Of a DNA stretch of 47,576 nucleotides, positions 32,383-41,386 are shown in pieces. The notes under the pieces are model-generated. The model did not search any database, had not been told where the DNA came from, and saw nothing but the letters and a program-made list of their open reading frames with translations. Source of the DNA: JBBIOI01 sp037443425. GTDB taxonomy: Bacteria > Desulfobacterota > BSN033 > UBA1163. The position numbers and the translations under genes were made by a program. Where the stretch lies: NCBI GenBank assembly GCA_037443425.1, contig JBBIOI010000009.1, positions 1 to 47,576 of the forward strand, read 5' to 3'. The stretch's first letter is position 1. Each line of letters starts with the position of its first letter.

Positions 32383-33954
32383 ATGTCAGAAAATCATAAG
32401 ATTACGAGGGCTGCATCTGTCATTGGCATGGGTACACTCTTAAGCCGTATACTCGGTTTTTTGAGAGATATGGTTATAGCACATTTCTTTGGGGCAACTA
32501 TGTCAGCAGATACCTTCTTCGTTGCCTTTCGTTTACCAAACCTCTGGAGGCGTTTAGTAGGAGAGGGATCTTTAACCATATCTTTTATCCCTGTCTATAC
32601 AGAATATATTACCCAGAGGTCAGAAAAGGAATCCTCTGAATTTACCCATATTGCCTTTAGCATAGCTGGAGTGGTCTTATTAGCTATCACAATTTTAGGA
32701 ATATTATTTTCGCCCATTTTAATTAAGATTATTGCCCCTGGTTTTACAAAATTTCCTGAAAAGTTTCACCTAACTGTAACACTCAATCAAATTATCTTTC
32801 CATATCTTTTTTTTATGGGACTATTTGCACTATGTATGGGTATTCTTAATTCATTTAGACACTTTTTCGCTCCTTCAATTGCACCAATATTTTTAAATAT
32901 TTCAATAATTATATCCGTCTTACTTTTTTACCAAAGATTAGAGAGACCTGTAATGTCACTGGCTATTGGTGTATTGGCTGGAGGTATCATCCAGTTTCTA
33001 TTTCAGATTCCTTTTCTTTTAAAGAGAGGTATCACATTTAGATTCAATTTTAATTTCAGACACCATGGTATAAAAAAGGTTGGTTACTTGATGATTCCAG
33101 GAGTAATCGGAACAGCTGTCTATCAACTGAATGTTTTCGTTGACACTATATTCGCTTCTTTTCTTCCCGGGGGGAGTATATCGTATTTATACTTTGCAGA
33201 TAGACTGATGGAGTTTCCACTTGGTATATTTGCCATTGCAATTGGTATGGCAGCCCTTCCAAGCTTTTCATTTCTTGCCTCACAAGGGAGAATAGAGGAG
33301 CTAAAAGAAACTATCTCTTTTAGTTTCAGGCTGGTATCATTCATCAGTATTCCTGCAATGGTTGGGTTGATTGCTTTAAAGACTCCCATAATTCATCTCC
33401 TTTTTCAGAGAGGATTATTCGATACCCATGCGACCCAAATGACTGCAAAGGCCCTTCTCTTTTACTCCTTGGGGTTGTGGGCAATTGCGGGTTCAAGAAG
33501 TATTGTCCCTGCCTTTTATTCTTTTAAGGACACATGGACCCCACTGAAGATCTCATTGATATGTTTGGGGGCAAATGTTATTTTTAATGCTATACTTATT
33601 CACCCACTAAAACACGCGGGATTAGCACTTGCCACAAGTCTTTCATCAACCCTTAACCTGGTCCTTATCTTTAGATATTTCGGCGTTAAGATTGGTAGCC
33701 TCGATTTAAAGAAAGATATTAAATCTCTAATTAAGAGCCTTTTATGTAGCCTTCCAATGGGTTTTTTTGCCTACTTTGTGTCTTCTTTTAGGAATTGGTC
33801 ATCTCCTGATAATTATAGCCAGAAGATTATCCTTTTAGCCGTTGCAATCTTTAGTGGGATTTTGATCTATATTGCCTGTTCTTACTTTTCAAAAAATGAG
33901 GAGATGATCTTTTTATTAAGGATAATAAAAAGAAGATTTCAAAAAATAAAATAG
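32383..33954 (+). CDS. murJ: Lipid II flippase MurJ
   Basis: 523 residues from the ATG at 32383 (MSENHKITRAASVIG), with AAGG upstream; an ATG six codons earlier is possible but lacks a site. About 14 membrane helices. MurJ marks: GTLLSRILGFLRDMVIAHFFG, DTFFVAFRLPNLWRRLVGEGSLT (conserved Arg-Arg and Gly-Glu-Gly), and LLFQRGLFDTHAT. Flips lipid II across the inner membrane for peptidoglycan synthesis. Confidence 0.94.
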   Translation: MSENHKITRAASVIGMGTLLSRILGFLRDMVIAHFFGATMSADTFFVAFRLPNLWRRLVGEGSLTISFIPVYTEYITQRSEKESSEFTHIAFSIAGVVLLAITILGILFSPILIKIIAPGFTKFPEKFHLTVTLNQIIFPYLFFMGLFALCMGILNSFRHFFAPSIAPIFLNISIIISVLLFYQRLERPVMSLAIGVLAGGIIQFLFQIPFLLKRGITFRFNFNFRHHGIKKVGYLMIPGVIGTAVYQLNVFVDTIFASFLPGGSISYLYFADRLMEFPLGIFAIAIGMAALPSFSFLASQGRIEELKETISFSFRLVSFISIPAMVGLIALKTPIIHLLFQRGLFDTHATQMTAKALLFYSLGLWAIAGSRSIVPAFYSFKDTWTPLKISLICLGANVIFNAILIHPLKHAGLALATSLSSTLNLVLIFRYFGVKIGSLDLKKDIKSLIKSLLCSLPMGFFAYFVSSFRNWSSPDNYSQKIILLAVAIFSGILIYIACSYFSKNEEMIFLLRIIKRRFQKIK

Positions 33955-34209
33955 GTCGAACTAATCAATTTGTTTTCGATCTTACATCCTGAAAGGTAAG
34001 AAAAGTGCAATCTGTGGAAAGAGGATTAAGATTTTTGACCATATGGTAAATTTAAGGATAATAAATTTAAAAAAATAATTCAACAGAAATCTTTAAAAAA
34101 GGATTTTTAAAAAATTTTAAATATCTTAAAAGGCCTGAAATACTTATAATAGACACATCAAAACCTAAAGATCATTTTTAATACCTTTAAGTGAGCTTGA
34201 AATTTTTTC
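33955..34209. other. AT-rich gap between murJ and the TetR promoter
   Basis: No gene or strong repeat is seen. The sequence is very A/T-rich (TTTAAAAAATTTTAAATATC near 34108). The functional part of the 337-base gap is the promoter/operator from 34210. Confidence 0.6.
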
Positions 34210-34238
34210 TTGACAAAAGGATTTCTATCTGATAAATA
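34210..34238 (+). promoter_or_regulatory. Sigma-70 promoter of the TetR-led cluster
   Basis: TTGACA (34210-34215), 17-nt spacer, TAAATA (34233-34238). The start of transcription would fall inside the adjoining operator palindrome. Confidence 0.65.
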
Positions 34239-34256
34239 TTAACCGACCGGTCAATA
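34239..34256. promoter_or_regulatory. TetR-type operator palindrome
   Basis: TTAACCGACCGGTCAATA with a perfect GACCGGTC core (34245-34252) directly downstream of the -10 box. Such (n)ACCGACCGGT(n) palindromes are typical operators of TetR regulators of fatty-acid or acyl-CoA catabolism. The position predicts steric repression and autoregulation of tetR. Confidence 0.65.
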
Positions 34257-34291
34257 ATTCAATATATAAAAAAGATAGAAAGGGAGGATTT

Positions 34292-34897
34292 GTGAAGAAT
34301 TCAGAGATATATATTAAGGCCCTGGATCTCTTTGTCAAAAATGGCTACGATGCCACCTCCATGTCTGAGATTGCTGAGACACTTGGGATGAGTAAGGCTA
34401 ATCTTTATTATTACTGTTCTAGTAAAGAGAATCTTCTTTATCAAATTCATCTCGATTTCTTAAACAATCATTTTATCCCTATGCTTATTGAAACAGAAAA
34501 GATTAGAGACCCTGCTGAGAGAGTAGCATATTTTCTAAAGAAATTTACGCTTTTAAATACATCAAGTCGTGCCAACAGAATTTTAGTCCATGAAGTACAT
34601 AGATTAGATAAAAATCATCAAAATGAAATCCTCGATATCTGGAGACGTGCTTATAGAGTTATTAGAGACTCGATTAAAGAACTTCAGAATTCTGGAAGGT
34701 TAAATAAGAAATTCAGAGAATCCTTCCTTACGTTTATGTGGCTTGGAATGGTATTTTGGGTGGTCTATTGGTTTGATTATAGCAGGCAGGCAAATGCAGA
34801 AGAACTGGCTGATACTATTGTAAAGACCTTTTTAAGCACCCTTACACCAGGAGAAAATGAGAGGGGGAAAAAGCGAGGGAGAGTTCGTAAAGTTTGA
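34292..34897 (+). CDS. TetR/AcrR family transcriptional regulator
   Basis: 201 residues. N-terminal helix-turn-helix at about 3-47 (ALDLFVKNGYDATSMSEIAETLGMSKANLYYYCSSKENLLY, with the family's SKANLYYY recognition helix). The C-terminal ligand domain is helical with aromatic MWLGMVFWVVYWFDY (about 149-163), suggesting a hydrophobic, acyl-CoA-like inducer. GTG start with GGGAGG upstream. The operator at 34239-34256 is probably its own. It heads a 13-gene same-strand cluster, so it is the likely repressor of the pathway. The last 15 residues are very basic. Confidence 0.88.
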   Translation: MKNSEIYIKALDLFVKNGYDATSMSEIAETLGMSKANLYYYCSSKENLLYQIHLDFLNNHFIPMLIETEKIRDPAERVAYFLKKFTLLNTSSRANRILVHEVHRLDKNHQNEILDIWRRAYRVIRDSIKELQNSGRLNKKFRESFLTFMWLGMVFWVVYWFDYSRQANAEELADTIVKTFLSTLTPGENERGKKRGRVRKV

Positions 34898-34953
34898 TAA
34901 ATCCAATCGTGACCAAAATTCTTATCTAAAGTCTTTCAGGGGGATAACGAATT

Positions 34954-36168
34954 ATGTCAAGAGATGTTGTGATTGTGGAAGGTGTGAGGACACCATTTAG
35001 CCCTTTTGGAGGGCCTCTAAAAGATATGCCAAGTATTGAATTAGGTGCATGTGTCATAAAGGAGCTTATAAAAAGGACGGGTTTAAGGGGAGATCAGATT
35101 GATGAGATCTTTTATGGCATGACACAGATGGCAGAAGCCGCCCTTTATAACAATGTATGTGCTCGTCAGGCAGCACTTATTGCAGGTCTTCCTCCCACTC
35201 AGGTTTCTCTTACAATAGATAGGGCATGTTGTTCCTCAATGGCGGCTGCAATTTTGGCATTTAGAACGATAAGGGCTTATGAGGGAGACATTATTATGGC
35301 CATTGGTGTTGAGAATATGAGTAGAACTCCCCAGATTGGGCCTCCGGAACTTCGCTGGGGACAAAGACTTGGTCCTATTGTATTTAGAGATTCCCTTTCT
35401 CCAATAGGACATCCCGGTTATCCTCCGGAGGCAAAAAATGCTGGAGAAGTTGCATTGCAGTATGGTATTGGCCGCGAGGAGCAGGATGAGTGGGCTTATA
35501 GAAGTCAAATGAGATATCAGGAGGCAAAGAAGGCCGGTAAATTTAAGATAGGTGAGGAACTGATGGCCATAGAGATTCCTCAAAAGAAGGGACCTCCCAT
35601 AATATTCAGTGAGGATGCATTTCCAAAGCCAGATACTACACTTGAAAAACTTGCAAAATTGAAAACAGTCTATGATAGCCCAACTGTAACAGCAGGAAAT
35701 GCACCTGGTCTCGATACAGGTGCCTCAGGAGTTTTGATCATGTCTGGTGAAAAGGCAAAAGAGCTTGGTTTTAAACCTATTGCGAAGATAATTGCAACGG
35801 CAAGTGTATGCAGTGACCCTACATTATTGGCTGTAAATCCCGCTTATGCAATAAAAAAACTTCTCTCAAAGGTAAATATGGATATTGACCAAATAGATCT
35901 ATTGGAAATAAATGAGGCCTTTGCAGCTGTGCCTCTCGTAAGTAGTAAGATACTGGGAGACGGTGATGAGCTAAAGGTTAAAAGAATAAGAGAGAAATTG
36001 AATGTCAATGGTGGTGCTATAGCCATTGGACATCCAGTGGGAGCAAGTGGAGCAAGGCTTATAATTACTCTTATGTATGAACTCAGGAGAAGGGGTGGTG
36101 GCTACGGGATTGCCTCTATTTGTGGTGGGCTTTCGCAGGGAGATGCAATATTGATCAGGGTGGAATAA
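34954..36168 (+). CDS. Acetyl-CoA acetyltransferase / thiolase
   Basis: 404 residues. Canonical thiolase: nucleophile Cys93 within TIDRACCSSMAA, NEAFA (His/Asn region), NVNGGAIAIGHPVGASGARL, and CGGLSQGD with the second acid/base cysteine. GVRTPFSPFGG at the N-terminus is standard. It releases acetyl-CoA from a 3-ketoacyl-CoA in the last step of beta-oxidation. Follows tetR by 56 bases and precedes a 3-hydroxyacyl-CoA dehydrogenase by 14, so the two consecutive beta-oxidation steps are co-encoded. Confidence 0.92.
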   Translation: MSRDVVIVEGVRTPFSPFGGPLKDMPSIELGACVIKELIKRTGLRGDQIDEIFYGMTQMAEAALYNNVCARQAALIAGLPPTQVSLTIDRACCSSMAAAILAFRTIRAYEGDIIMAIGVENMSRTPQIGPPELRWGQRLGPIVFRDSLSPIGHPGYPPEAKNAGEVALQYGIGREEQDEWAYRSQMRYQEAKKAGKFKIGEELMAIEIPQKKGPPIIFSEDAFPKPDTTLEKLAKLKTVYDSPTVTAGNAPGLDTGASGVLIMSGEKAKELGFKPIAKIIATASVCSDPTLLAVNPAYAIKKLLSKVNMDIDQIDLLEINEAFAAVPLVSSKILGDGDELKVKRIREKLNVNGGAIAIGHPVGASGARLIITLMYELRRRGGGYGIASICGGLSQGDAILIRVE

Positions 36169-36182
36169 GAAAGGAGTATTAG

Positions 36183-37400
36183 ATGGAGATCAAAAAAGTC
36201 GGGGTACTGGGCGCTGGAACAATGGGAAGTGGTATTGCCCAGGTAGTTGCTCAGGCAGGGATTGATGTAGTGCTTCTGGATACCACAGATGAGTTGCTTA
36301 ATAAAGCATTAGAGAGGATTGATAAAACCCTAATAAAGGGGATTGAAAAGGGAAAGGTTACTCCAGATGAGAGAGAAAAAGTGCTTAAAAATATAAAACC
36401 AACAATAAATATCGATGAGATGAAGGATTGCAATTTGATCATTGAAGCAGTCTATGAAGACCTGGATTTAAAGATAGCCCTTTTTAAAAGACTCGATACC
36501 CTATGTCCAGAAAATACCATCTTCTCTTCAAATACATCAACCCTCTCAATCACTCATATGGCCTCAAAAGTCTCTAAACCTGATAGATTCTTAGGATTAC
36601 ATTTTTTCAATCCTGCACCAATTATGAGGCTTGTTGAAGTGGTTTCAGGCCTTCAGACCTCTCAAAAAACTGTCGAAGAGATGGTTGAGTTTATCAGGGC
36701 AATAAAGAAGATTCCTATCAAGGTTAGGGATTGCCCTGGTTTTTTAGTAAACAGGATTTTATTGCCATATGTAGGTGAGGCAATGCTTGCAGCCCAAGAG
36801 GGAGCAGCTTTACCAACAGAGATTGATGAATCAATAAAGAAGGCAGGATTTCCTATGGGGCCTTTAGCCTTAAACGATATGGTAGGGATTGATGTTGGAG
36901 TACTCACATTCAGGATTATGCATGATGCCTATGGAGATAGATTCCCTATACCAATCCTTTTTGAACGTCTCGCAAATGCAGGTCGTCTCGGCAATAAAGT
37001 AGGTAAAGGAATCTATGTAAATGGAAATGTGGATGAAGAATTTTTAAACATTATTAAATCCATTCAATTGGAGACAGGGATAAAGGGCACAGAATACTCG
37101 CCTGAACGACTTATCCTTAGACAGGTTAACGAAGCAGTTTACTGCCTACAGGAAAAGATAGCAACAGCTGAAGATATAGATCGGGCCTTAGTTTTAGGCA
37201 CTGGTTTTCCGGTGGATGAGAATGGTTCTGGAGGGCCTCTTCATTGGGCTGACGAGAGGGGGCTTGACTGGGTACTTGAGAAGCTAAACTATTTTAAAGA
37301 TAAATTAGGTAGTCGGTTTTGGCCCCACTTTTTACTAAAACAATATGTATCAGCAGGATTTTTGGGAAAGAAGGTAAAAAAAGGGTTCTTTGAGTATTAA
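36183..37400 (+). CDS. 3-hydroxyacyl-CoA dehydrogenase
   Basis: 405 residues, longer than the 280-residue 3-hydroxybutyryl-CoA dehydrogenases because of a second C-terminal 3HCDH domain. NAD site GVLGAGTMGSGIAQV (about 7-21), SSNTSTLSIT, catalytic His in LGLHFFNPAPIMRLVEVV with the partner Glu near VRDCPGFLVNRIL, and C-terminal GGPLHWADERGLDWVL plus GFLGKKVKKGFFEY. Oxidises L-3-hydroxyacyl-CoA to 3-ketoacyl-CoA. No fused hydratase domain; the crotonase-like gene is the last of the cluster (46681). Confidence 0.93.
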   Translation: MEIKKVGVLGAGTMGSGIAQVVAQAGIDVVLLDTTDELLNKALERIDKTLIKGIEKGKVTPDEREKVLKNIKPTINIDEMKDCNLIIEAVYEDLDLKIALFKRLDTLCPENTIFSSNTSTLSITHMASKVSKPDRFLGLHFFNPAPIMRLVEVVSGLQTSQKTVEEMVEFIRAIKKIPIKVRDCPGFLVNRILLPYVGEAMLAAQEGAALPTEIDESIKKAGFPMGPLALNDMVGIDVGVLTFRIMHDAYGDRFPIPILFERLANAGRLGNKVGKGIYVNGNVDEEFLNIIKSIQLETGIKGTEYSPERLILRQVNEAVYCLQEKIATAEDIDRALVLGTGFPVDENGSGGPLHWADERGLDWVLEKLNYFKDKLGSRFWPHFLLKQYVSAGFLGKKVKKGFFEY

Positions 37401-37438
37401 GATTTGATAAATTAATCATTTCAGATAAGAGATTTTTA

Positions 37439-38299
37439 ATGAACATTGAATTATATCTTCAGCCATTTTTTTATGGATTACAGATTGGTATAACTTATAT
37501 ACTGCTTGCCCTTGGATTGACTGTAATCTTTAGCATAATGAATATCTTAAACCTTGCCCATGGTGAATTTTATATGCTCGGTGCTTTTGCCGTCTTTTAT
37601 ATTAGCGGGATTTTGAGAATAAACTATTTGTTAGCATTAATCATAGGGGTTGGTATTGTAACCTTTTTGGGGATTGTCTTTGAAAGAGTATTATTCCGTC
37701 CTCTGAAAGGGGAGACCGTACCAATAGTAATCGTGGGTATTGGTTTGATGTGGTTGCTTCAGACAATAGCCCAACTTGTTTTTGGGACGGAACCAAGGGG
37801 TATGAAAGAGGTTTTTCAGGGAAATATATCTTTTCTAAATATTAATTTAAGCTATTCAAGGATTGCTGCAGGAATCATAAGTATTATTCTCCTCATAGGC
37901 ATATCTCTTTTCATTTATAGAACAAAATTGGGAAAAGCCATTCAGGCAATTTCACAGGATAGAGAGGCAGCCATTACCTTGGGTATCGATGTTGGAAGAA
38001 TAGAGAAGATAGGGTTTGGGATTGGCTGTGGCCTTGCTGGAATTGCAGGTGGAATAATGGCACCTATCTTTTTCATAGAACCTACTATGGGGACTTCTGT
38101 TCTTATAAAATCTCTATCCATTATAATTCTTGGAGGCGTTGGAAGTATCCCTGGGGTATTTTTAGGGGGGCTTATATTGGGTTTTGTTGAGAGTTATGGA
38201 CAGACATTTTTAGGATATTCTGCAACAGTATTTCCATTTTTGATTATTCTATTAGTGCTGATTTTAAAACCAAAAGGATTAATGGTAAGAACAACGTGA
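37439..38299 (+). CDS. livH: Branched-chain-type ABC transporter permease LivH
   Basis: 286 residues, about eight membrane helices. Family marks GLTVIFSIMNILNLAHGEFYMLGAF, RPLKGETVPIVIVGIGLMWLLQ, the coupling region RTKLGKAIQAISQDREAAITLGI, and GGVGSIPGVFLGGLILG. Inner-membrane half of a Liv-type importer. Overlaps livM by four bases (GTGA). Liv-type systems also import aromatic acids, amides and urea; the catabolic neighbours make a non-amino-acid substrate likely. Confidence 0.9.
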   Translation: MNIELYLQPFFYGLQIGITYILLALGLTVIFSIMNILNLAHGEFYMLGAFAVFYISGILRINYLLALIIGVGIVTFLGIVFERVLFRPLKGETVPIVIVGIGLMWLLQTIAQLVFGTEPRGMKEVFQGNISFLNINLSYSRIAAGIISIILLIGISLFIYRTKLGKAIQAISQDREAAITLGIDVGRIEKIGFGIGCGLAGIAGGIMAPIFFIEPTMGTSVLIKSLSIIILGGVGSIPGVFLGGLILGFVESYGQTFLGYSATVFPFLIILLVLILKPKGLMVRTT

Positions 38300-39309
38300 A
38301 ATTGCGGATTTTTAATAAAAAGTTGTGGGGATCTGTTTTAATACTAATCCTTTTTTCTATTCCTCTTTTTATAGAGAACAAGTATGTCATAGGCATTGTT
38401 ACATTTATGTTTATTAATGCCCTTCTTGCTTCAAGTTGCTGGTTCATTATGACAACTGGTCAAGTAACCCTCGGTCATGCTGGTTTTTCTGCAATTGGTG
38501 GATATTTATCAGCTGCTTTTGTTTCAAGATATGGATTAAATTCATGGCTTAGCCTTTTAATAGCATTGGCTGTAGTATACAGCGTTGCTTTAATCATTGG
38601 ATATATTACTTTAAGGATGAAAGGGATTTACTTTATTGTTGCGACATTAGCCTGGGGCGAAGTAATTAGAATCATTTTTAGTTCTTGGAGAGATCCATTT
38701 GGGGGTTTAGTTGGGATTATGAATCTTCCACCTCCAGACTCTATAAAAATCCCTTTTTTATATAATATTGAATTTACTTCGAAGGTTTCTCTTTATTACC
38801 TAACCCTATTTTTTTCAATCTTAGCTATAATAATTATGCACAGAATATATACATCTCCAGTAGGACTTATATTTCAAAGCATTAGACAATCTGAAGATTT
38901 AGCAGAAAGCGTTGGTATTAATACCATGAAATATAAGCTATTAGCCTTCGTCATTGGCTCTATTTTTGCTGGTTTGGGTGGAGTTTTATACACATACAAT
39001 ATTAAAAATATACAACCTTCTTCTTTCACCCTACTACAGTCAACAAATTACCTTCTGTATGTCGCTATTGGAGGAAGTTCAAATATTGCAGGACCAATTA
39101 TTGGGGCCTTTTCATTAAATATATTTTCTGAATTCTTAAGGCCCATAAGGGAGTTTGAACCAATTGTTTTTGCCCTAATATTAATTGTAACAATAATACT
39201 CTTCCGAGGTGGATTTTTAGGATTCATTCAAGAGGCAGGGAGGAGGATAGGGGAAAAGATATCTTATTTCCAAAAGAATAAGGTTTTACTTAATAATATA
39301 ATCTATTAG
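38296..39309 (+). CDS. livM: Branched-chain-type ABC transporter permease LivM
   Basis: 337 residues. GTG start in the livH stop (translational coupling). LivM marks: TTGQVTLGHAGFSAIGGYLSA, GIYFIVATLAWGEVIRII, coupling loop SIRQSEDLAESVGINTMKYKLLAF, and VAIGGSSNIAGPIIGAF. Pairs with LivH. Confidence 0.9.
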   Translation: MKLRIFNKKLWGSVLILILFSIPLFIENKYVIGIVTFMFINALLASSCWFIMTTGQVTLGHAGFSAIGGYLSAAFVSRYGLNSWLSLLIALAVVYSVALIIGYITLRMKGIYFIVATLAWGEVIRIIFSSWRDPFGGLVGIMNLPPPDSIKIPFLYNIEFTSKVSLYYLTLFFSILAIIIMHRIYTSPVGLIFQSIRQSEDLAESVGINTMKYKLLAFVIGSIFAGLGGVLYTYNIKNIQPSSFTLLQSTNYLLYVAIGGSSNIAGPIIGAFSLNIFSEFLRPIREFEPIVFALILIVTIILFRGGFLGFIQEAGRRIGEKISYFQKNKVLLNNIIY

Positions 39310-39343
39310 GGTTTCAAAAAATTAAAAAGGAGGAAAACGTAAG

Positions 39344-40591
39344 ATGTTGAAATATGCATCACCTTTAACATATGGCAGCTCCTCCCTGGATTGGCAAGAA
39401 GGCATAAATACAGAAAGGATGAGGAAAGAACGAGCCCAGAGATTAAAAGATGTGATGAAGAAAAATGGTGTAGCAGCCCTGCTTTTAGAAAGGGAAGACA
39501 ATATTCGGTATGCCACTGGATTGCCCGGTGATGCATTTATGCCTGGGCTTAGATATTGTCTATTTTTTGCGGAACATGAACCGGTCATATGGGAGCATGC
39601 TGGAAGATACGAAAGGCGTCATGAATGGCCATGGATAAAGGAAGAAAATTGGAGAATAGCCCGTTGTTGGCTTGGAGGTATTTGTGGCAACGAAGCAACA
39701 GCAGAAACAGCAAAACTTTTTGCCTCAGAAATTGCAGAGGAGCTTAAAAAGAAGGGATTAAAAGGTGAAAGATTAGGTATTACAGCTTTGGATGGGATCT
39801 CCATAAGAGCACTTAACGAGATGGGTATAAATACATTTGATGCTCAATCCTTATTGTTTGAGGCACGAAAGGTTAAAACAAAGGACGAGATAAGCTGTCT
39901 GAAAATGATAACAGCAATTACTGACCGTGCATGGTATGAGCTTTATAAGGCAATCAGGCCAGGAGTAAGAGATATTGATTTAACAGCTATTGGGCATAAA
40001 GCAATGATTGAAGCTGGGGCCGAGATCGGAGGTGTGGTTCCCTTTTTTAGTGGTCCCAATACATTTGAGCGTGGTCTTGCAATGACCAATAGGATTATTG
40101 AACCAGGAGACATCGTCTATGGAGATATCACAAACTTTGGATACATGGGATATAAGGTATGTCTTTACCGCACTTTTATTGTTGGACGGAGGCCAAACCA
40201 AAAAGAGAAAGACCTTTATAAAAGACTCCTTGATAAGCAAAATGCAATCATAGAGGCAATAAAACCAGGTGCAACTACTGCAGACGCAGCCATACATTTC
40301 AAACCTGCATCTACATGGGGCTATGATGATGAGGATAGGGTTTTTACAATTGAGATTGGCCACGGAATTGGCCTTTATCTTTACGAACCTCCTATAATAA
40401 ATAGATTATGGTCTTTAAAATATCCACAGGTATTTGAAGTCGGCAATGTTTTGGCCATTGAAAGTAGAGAAGGTGAACCAGGGATAGGGGTTCGTTTAGA
40501 GGATATGATTGTTGTTACAGAGAGTGGAGCAGAGCTTCTCAGCCGTTTTCCCCGGGATGAGATTATTGTTGCTGGAGAGATTGGGGGATAG
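39344..40591 (+). CDS. M24 (creatinase/Xaa-Pro peptidase fold) protein lacking a metal ligand
   Basis: 415 residues: N-terminal creatinase-like domain (about 25-165) and C-terminal pita-bread domain (about 180-400). Of the five usual metal ligands, Asp261 (VYGDITNFG), His340 (EIGHGIGL), Glu373 (LAIESREG) and Glu386 (VRLEDMIV) align, but the second Asp is Cys273 (GYKVCLYRTF, normally GYxSDxTRTF) and the HExP His is Tyr347 (LYEPP). It may be a metal-free hydrolase like creatinase, which uses this fold to cleave C-N bonds, or a lyase. It sits between livM and livG, so it probably acts on the imported compound. Substrate unknown. Confidence 0.8.
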   Translation: MLKYASPLTYGSSSLDWQEGINTERMRKERAQRLKDVMKKNGVAALLLEREDNIRYATGLPGDAFMPGLRYCLFFAEHEPVIWEHAGRYERRHEWPWIKEENWRIARCWLGGICGNEATAETAKLFASEIAEELKKKGLKGERLGITALDGISIRALNEMGINTFDAQSLLFEARKVKTKDEISCLKMITAITDRAWYELYKAIRPGVRDIDLTAIGHKAMIEAGAEIGGVVPFFSGPNTFERGLAMTNRIIEPGDIVYGDITNFGYMGYKVCLYRTFIVGRRPNQKEKDLYKRLLDKQNAIIEAIKPGATTADAAIHFKPASTWGYDDEDRVFTIEIGHGIGLYLYEPPIINRLWSLKYPQVFEVGNVLAIESREGEPGIGVRLEDMIVVTESGAELLSRFPRDEIIVAGEIGG

Positions 40592-40612
40592 AATTTATTT
40601 GGACTATCAGAT

Positions 40613-41386
40613 ATGATGCTTCTTGAATTGAAGGGGCTAACAAAAAGATTTGGTGGTTTAGTGGCTGTAGATAATCTTAATCTTTCAATAAAAAAAGGGG
40701 AGATCTTTGGAATGATAGGACCTAATGGGGCTGGTAAGACAACCGTATTTAATATGATTATGGGATCGATCTTACCAACCAATGGGAAAGTAATCTTTAA
40801 AGGGAAAGATATTACAGGGCAGAAGCCTTACTTTATTGTAAGGCAGGGCCTTTCAAGATCATTTCAACAAACCATCCTGTTTGGTGAAATGACAGTATTA
40901 GAGAATATATTAATTGGATTGTATTCGATTTCAAGACATGATTTATTTAAATATTTTCTCAATAAAGATGCCATAAAAAAGGAGAAAGAGAGGTTCGTTG
41001 AAAAGGCCCATGAGATTTCTAATTTTATGGGCCTAAGCCCTATGAATTATCAAATAGCAAAAAATTTACCATATGGATATCAAAGGATGCTTGGTGTTGC
41101 TATATGCCTTGCAACCAATCCAGAAATGATCTTGCTTGATGAACCAGTAGTAGGTATGAACGCAGAAGAGAAAGACCTAATGATGGATAAGATTAAAGAG
41201 ATTCGCAATAAAGGAACCACTGTATTTCTCATTGAGCATGATATGAGAGTTATTATGAATATATGTGATAGATTGTGTGTATTGAACTTTGGTTCAAAAA
41301 TAGCAGAGGGCTTTCCTTATGAGATTCAGAAAGACAAAAATGTGATAGACGCCTATTTGGGTTCAGGATATGCTTCTCTGTGTTAA
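40613..41386 (+). CDS. livG: Branched-chain-type ABC transporter ATPase LivG
   Basis: 257 residues. Walker A GPNGAGKTTVFNMI (about 34-47), Q-loop SFQQTILFGEMTV, LivG-type signature NLPYGYQRMLGVAICL (the usual LSGGQ is naturally LPYGxQR in this family), Walker B MILLDEPVVGM, and switch LIEHDMRVI. Two adjacent ATGs at 40613 and 40616. Overlaps livF by 17 bases. Confidence 0.92.
   Translation: MMLLELKGLTKRFGGLVAVDNLNLSIKKGEIFGMIGPNGAGKTTVFNMIMGSILPTNGKVIFKGKDITGQKPYFIVRQGLSRSFQQTILFGEMTVLENILIGLYSISRHDLFKYFLNKDAIKKEKERFVEKAHEISNFMGLSPMNYQIAKNLPYGYQRMLGVAICLATNPEMILLDEPVVGMNAEEKDLMMDKIKEIRNKGTTVFLIEHDMRVIMNICDRLCVLNFGSKIAEGFPYEIQKDKNVIDAYLGSGYASLC

Noticed and set aside
40613..41386. LivG as defective because LSGGQ is missing
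   Set aside because: LPYGxQR is the normal signature in LivG ATPases; Walker A, Walker B and the switch His are intact.
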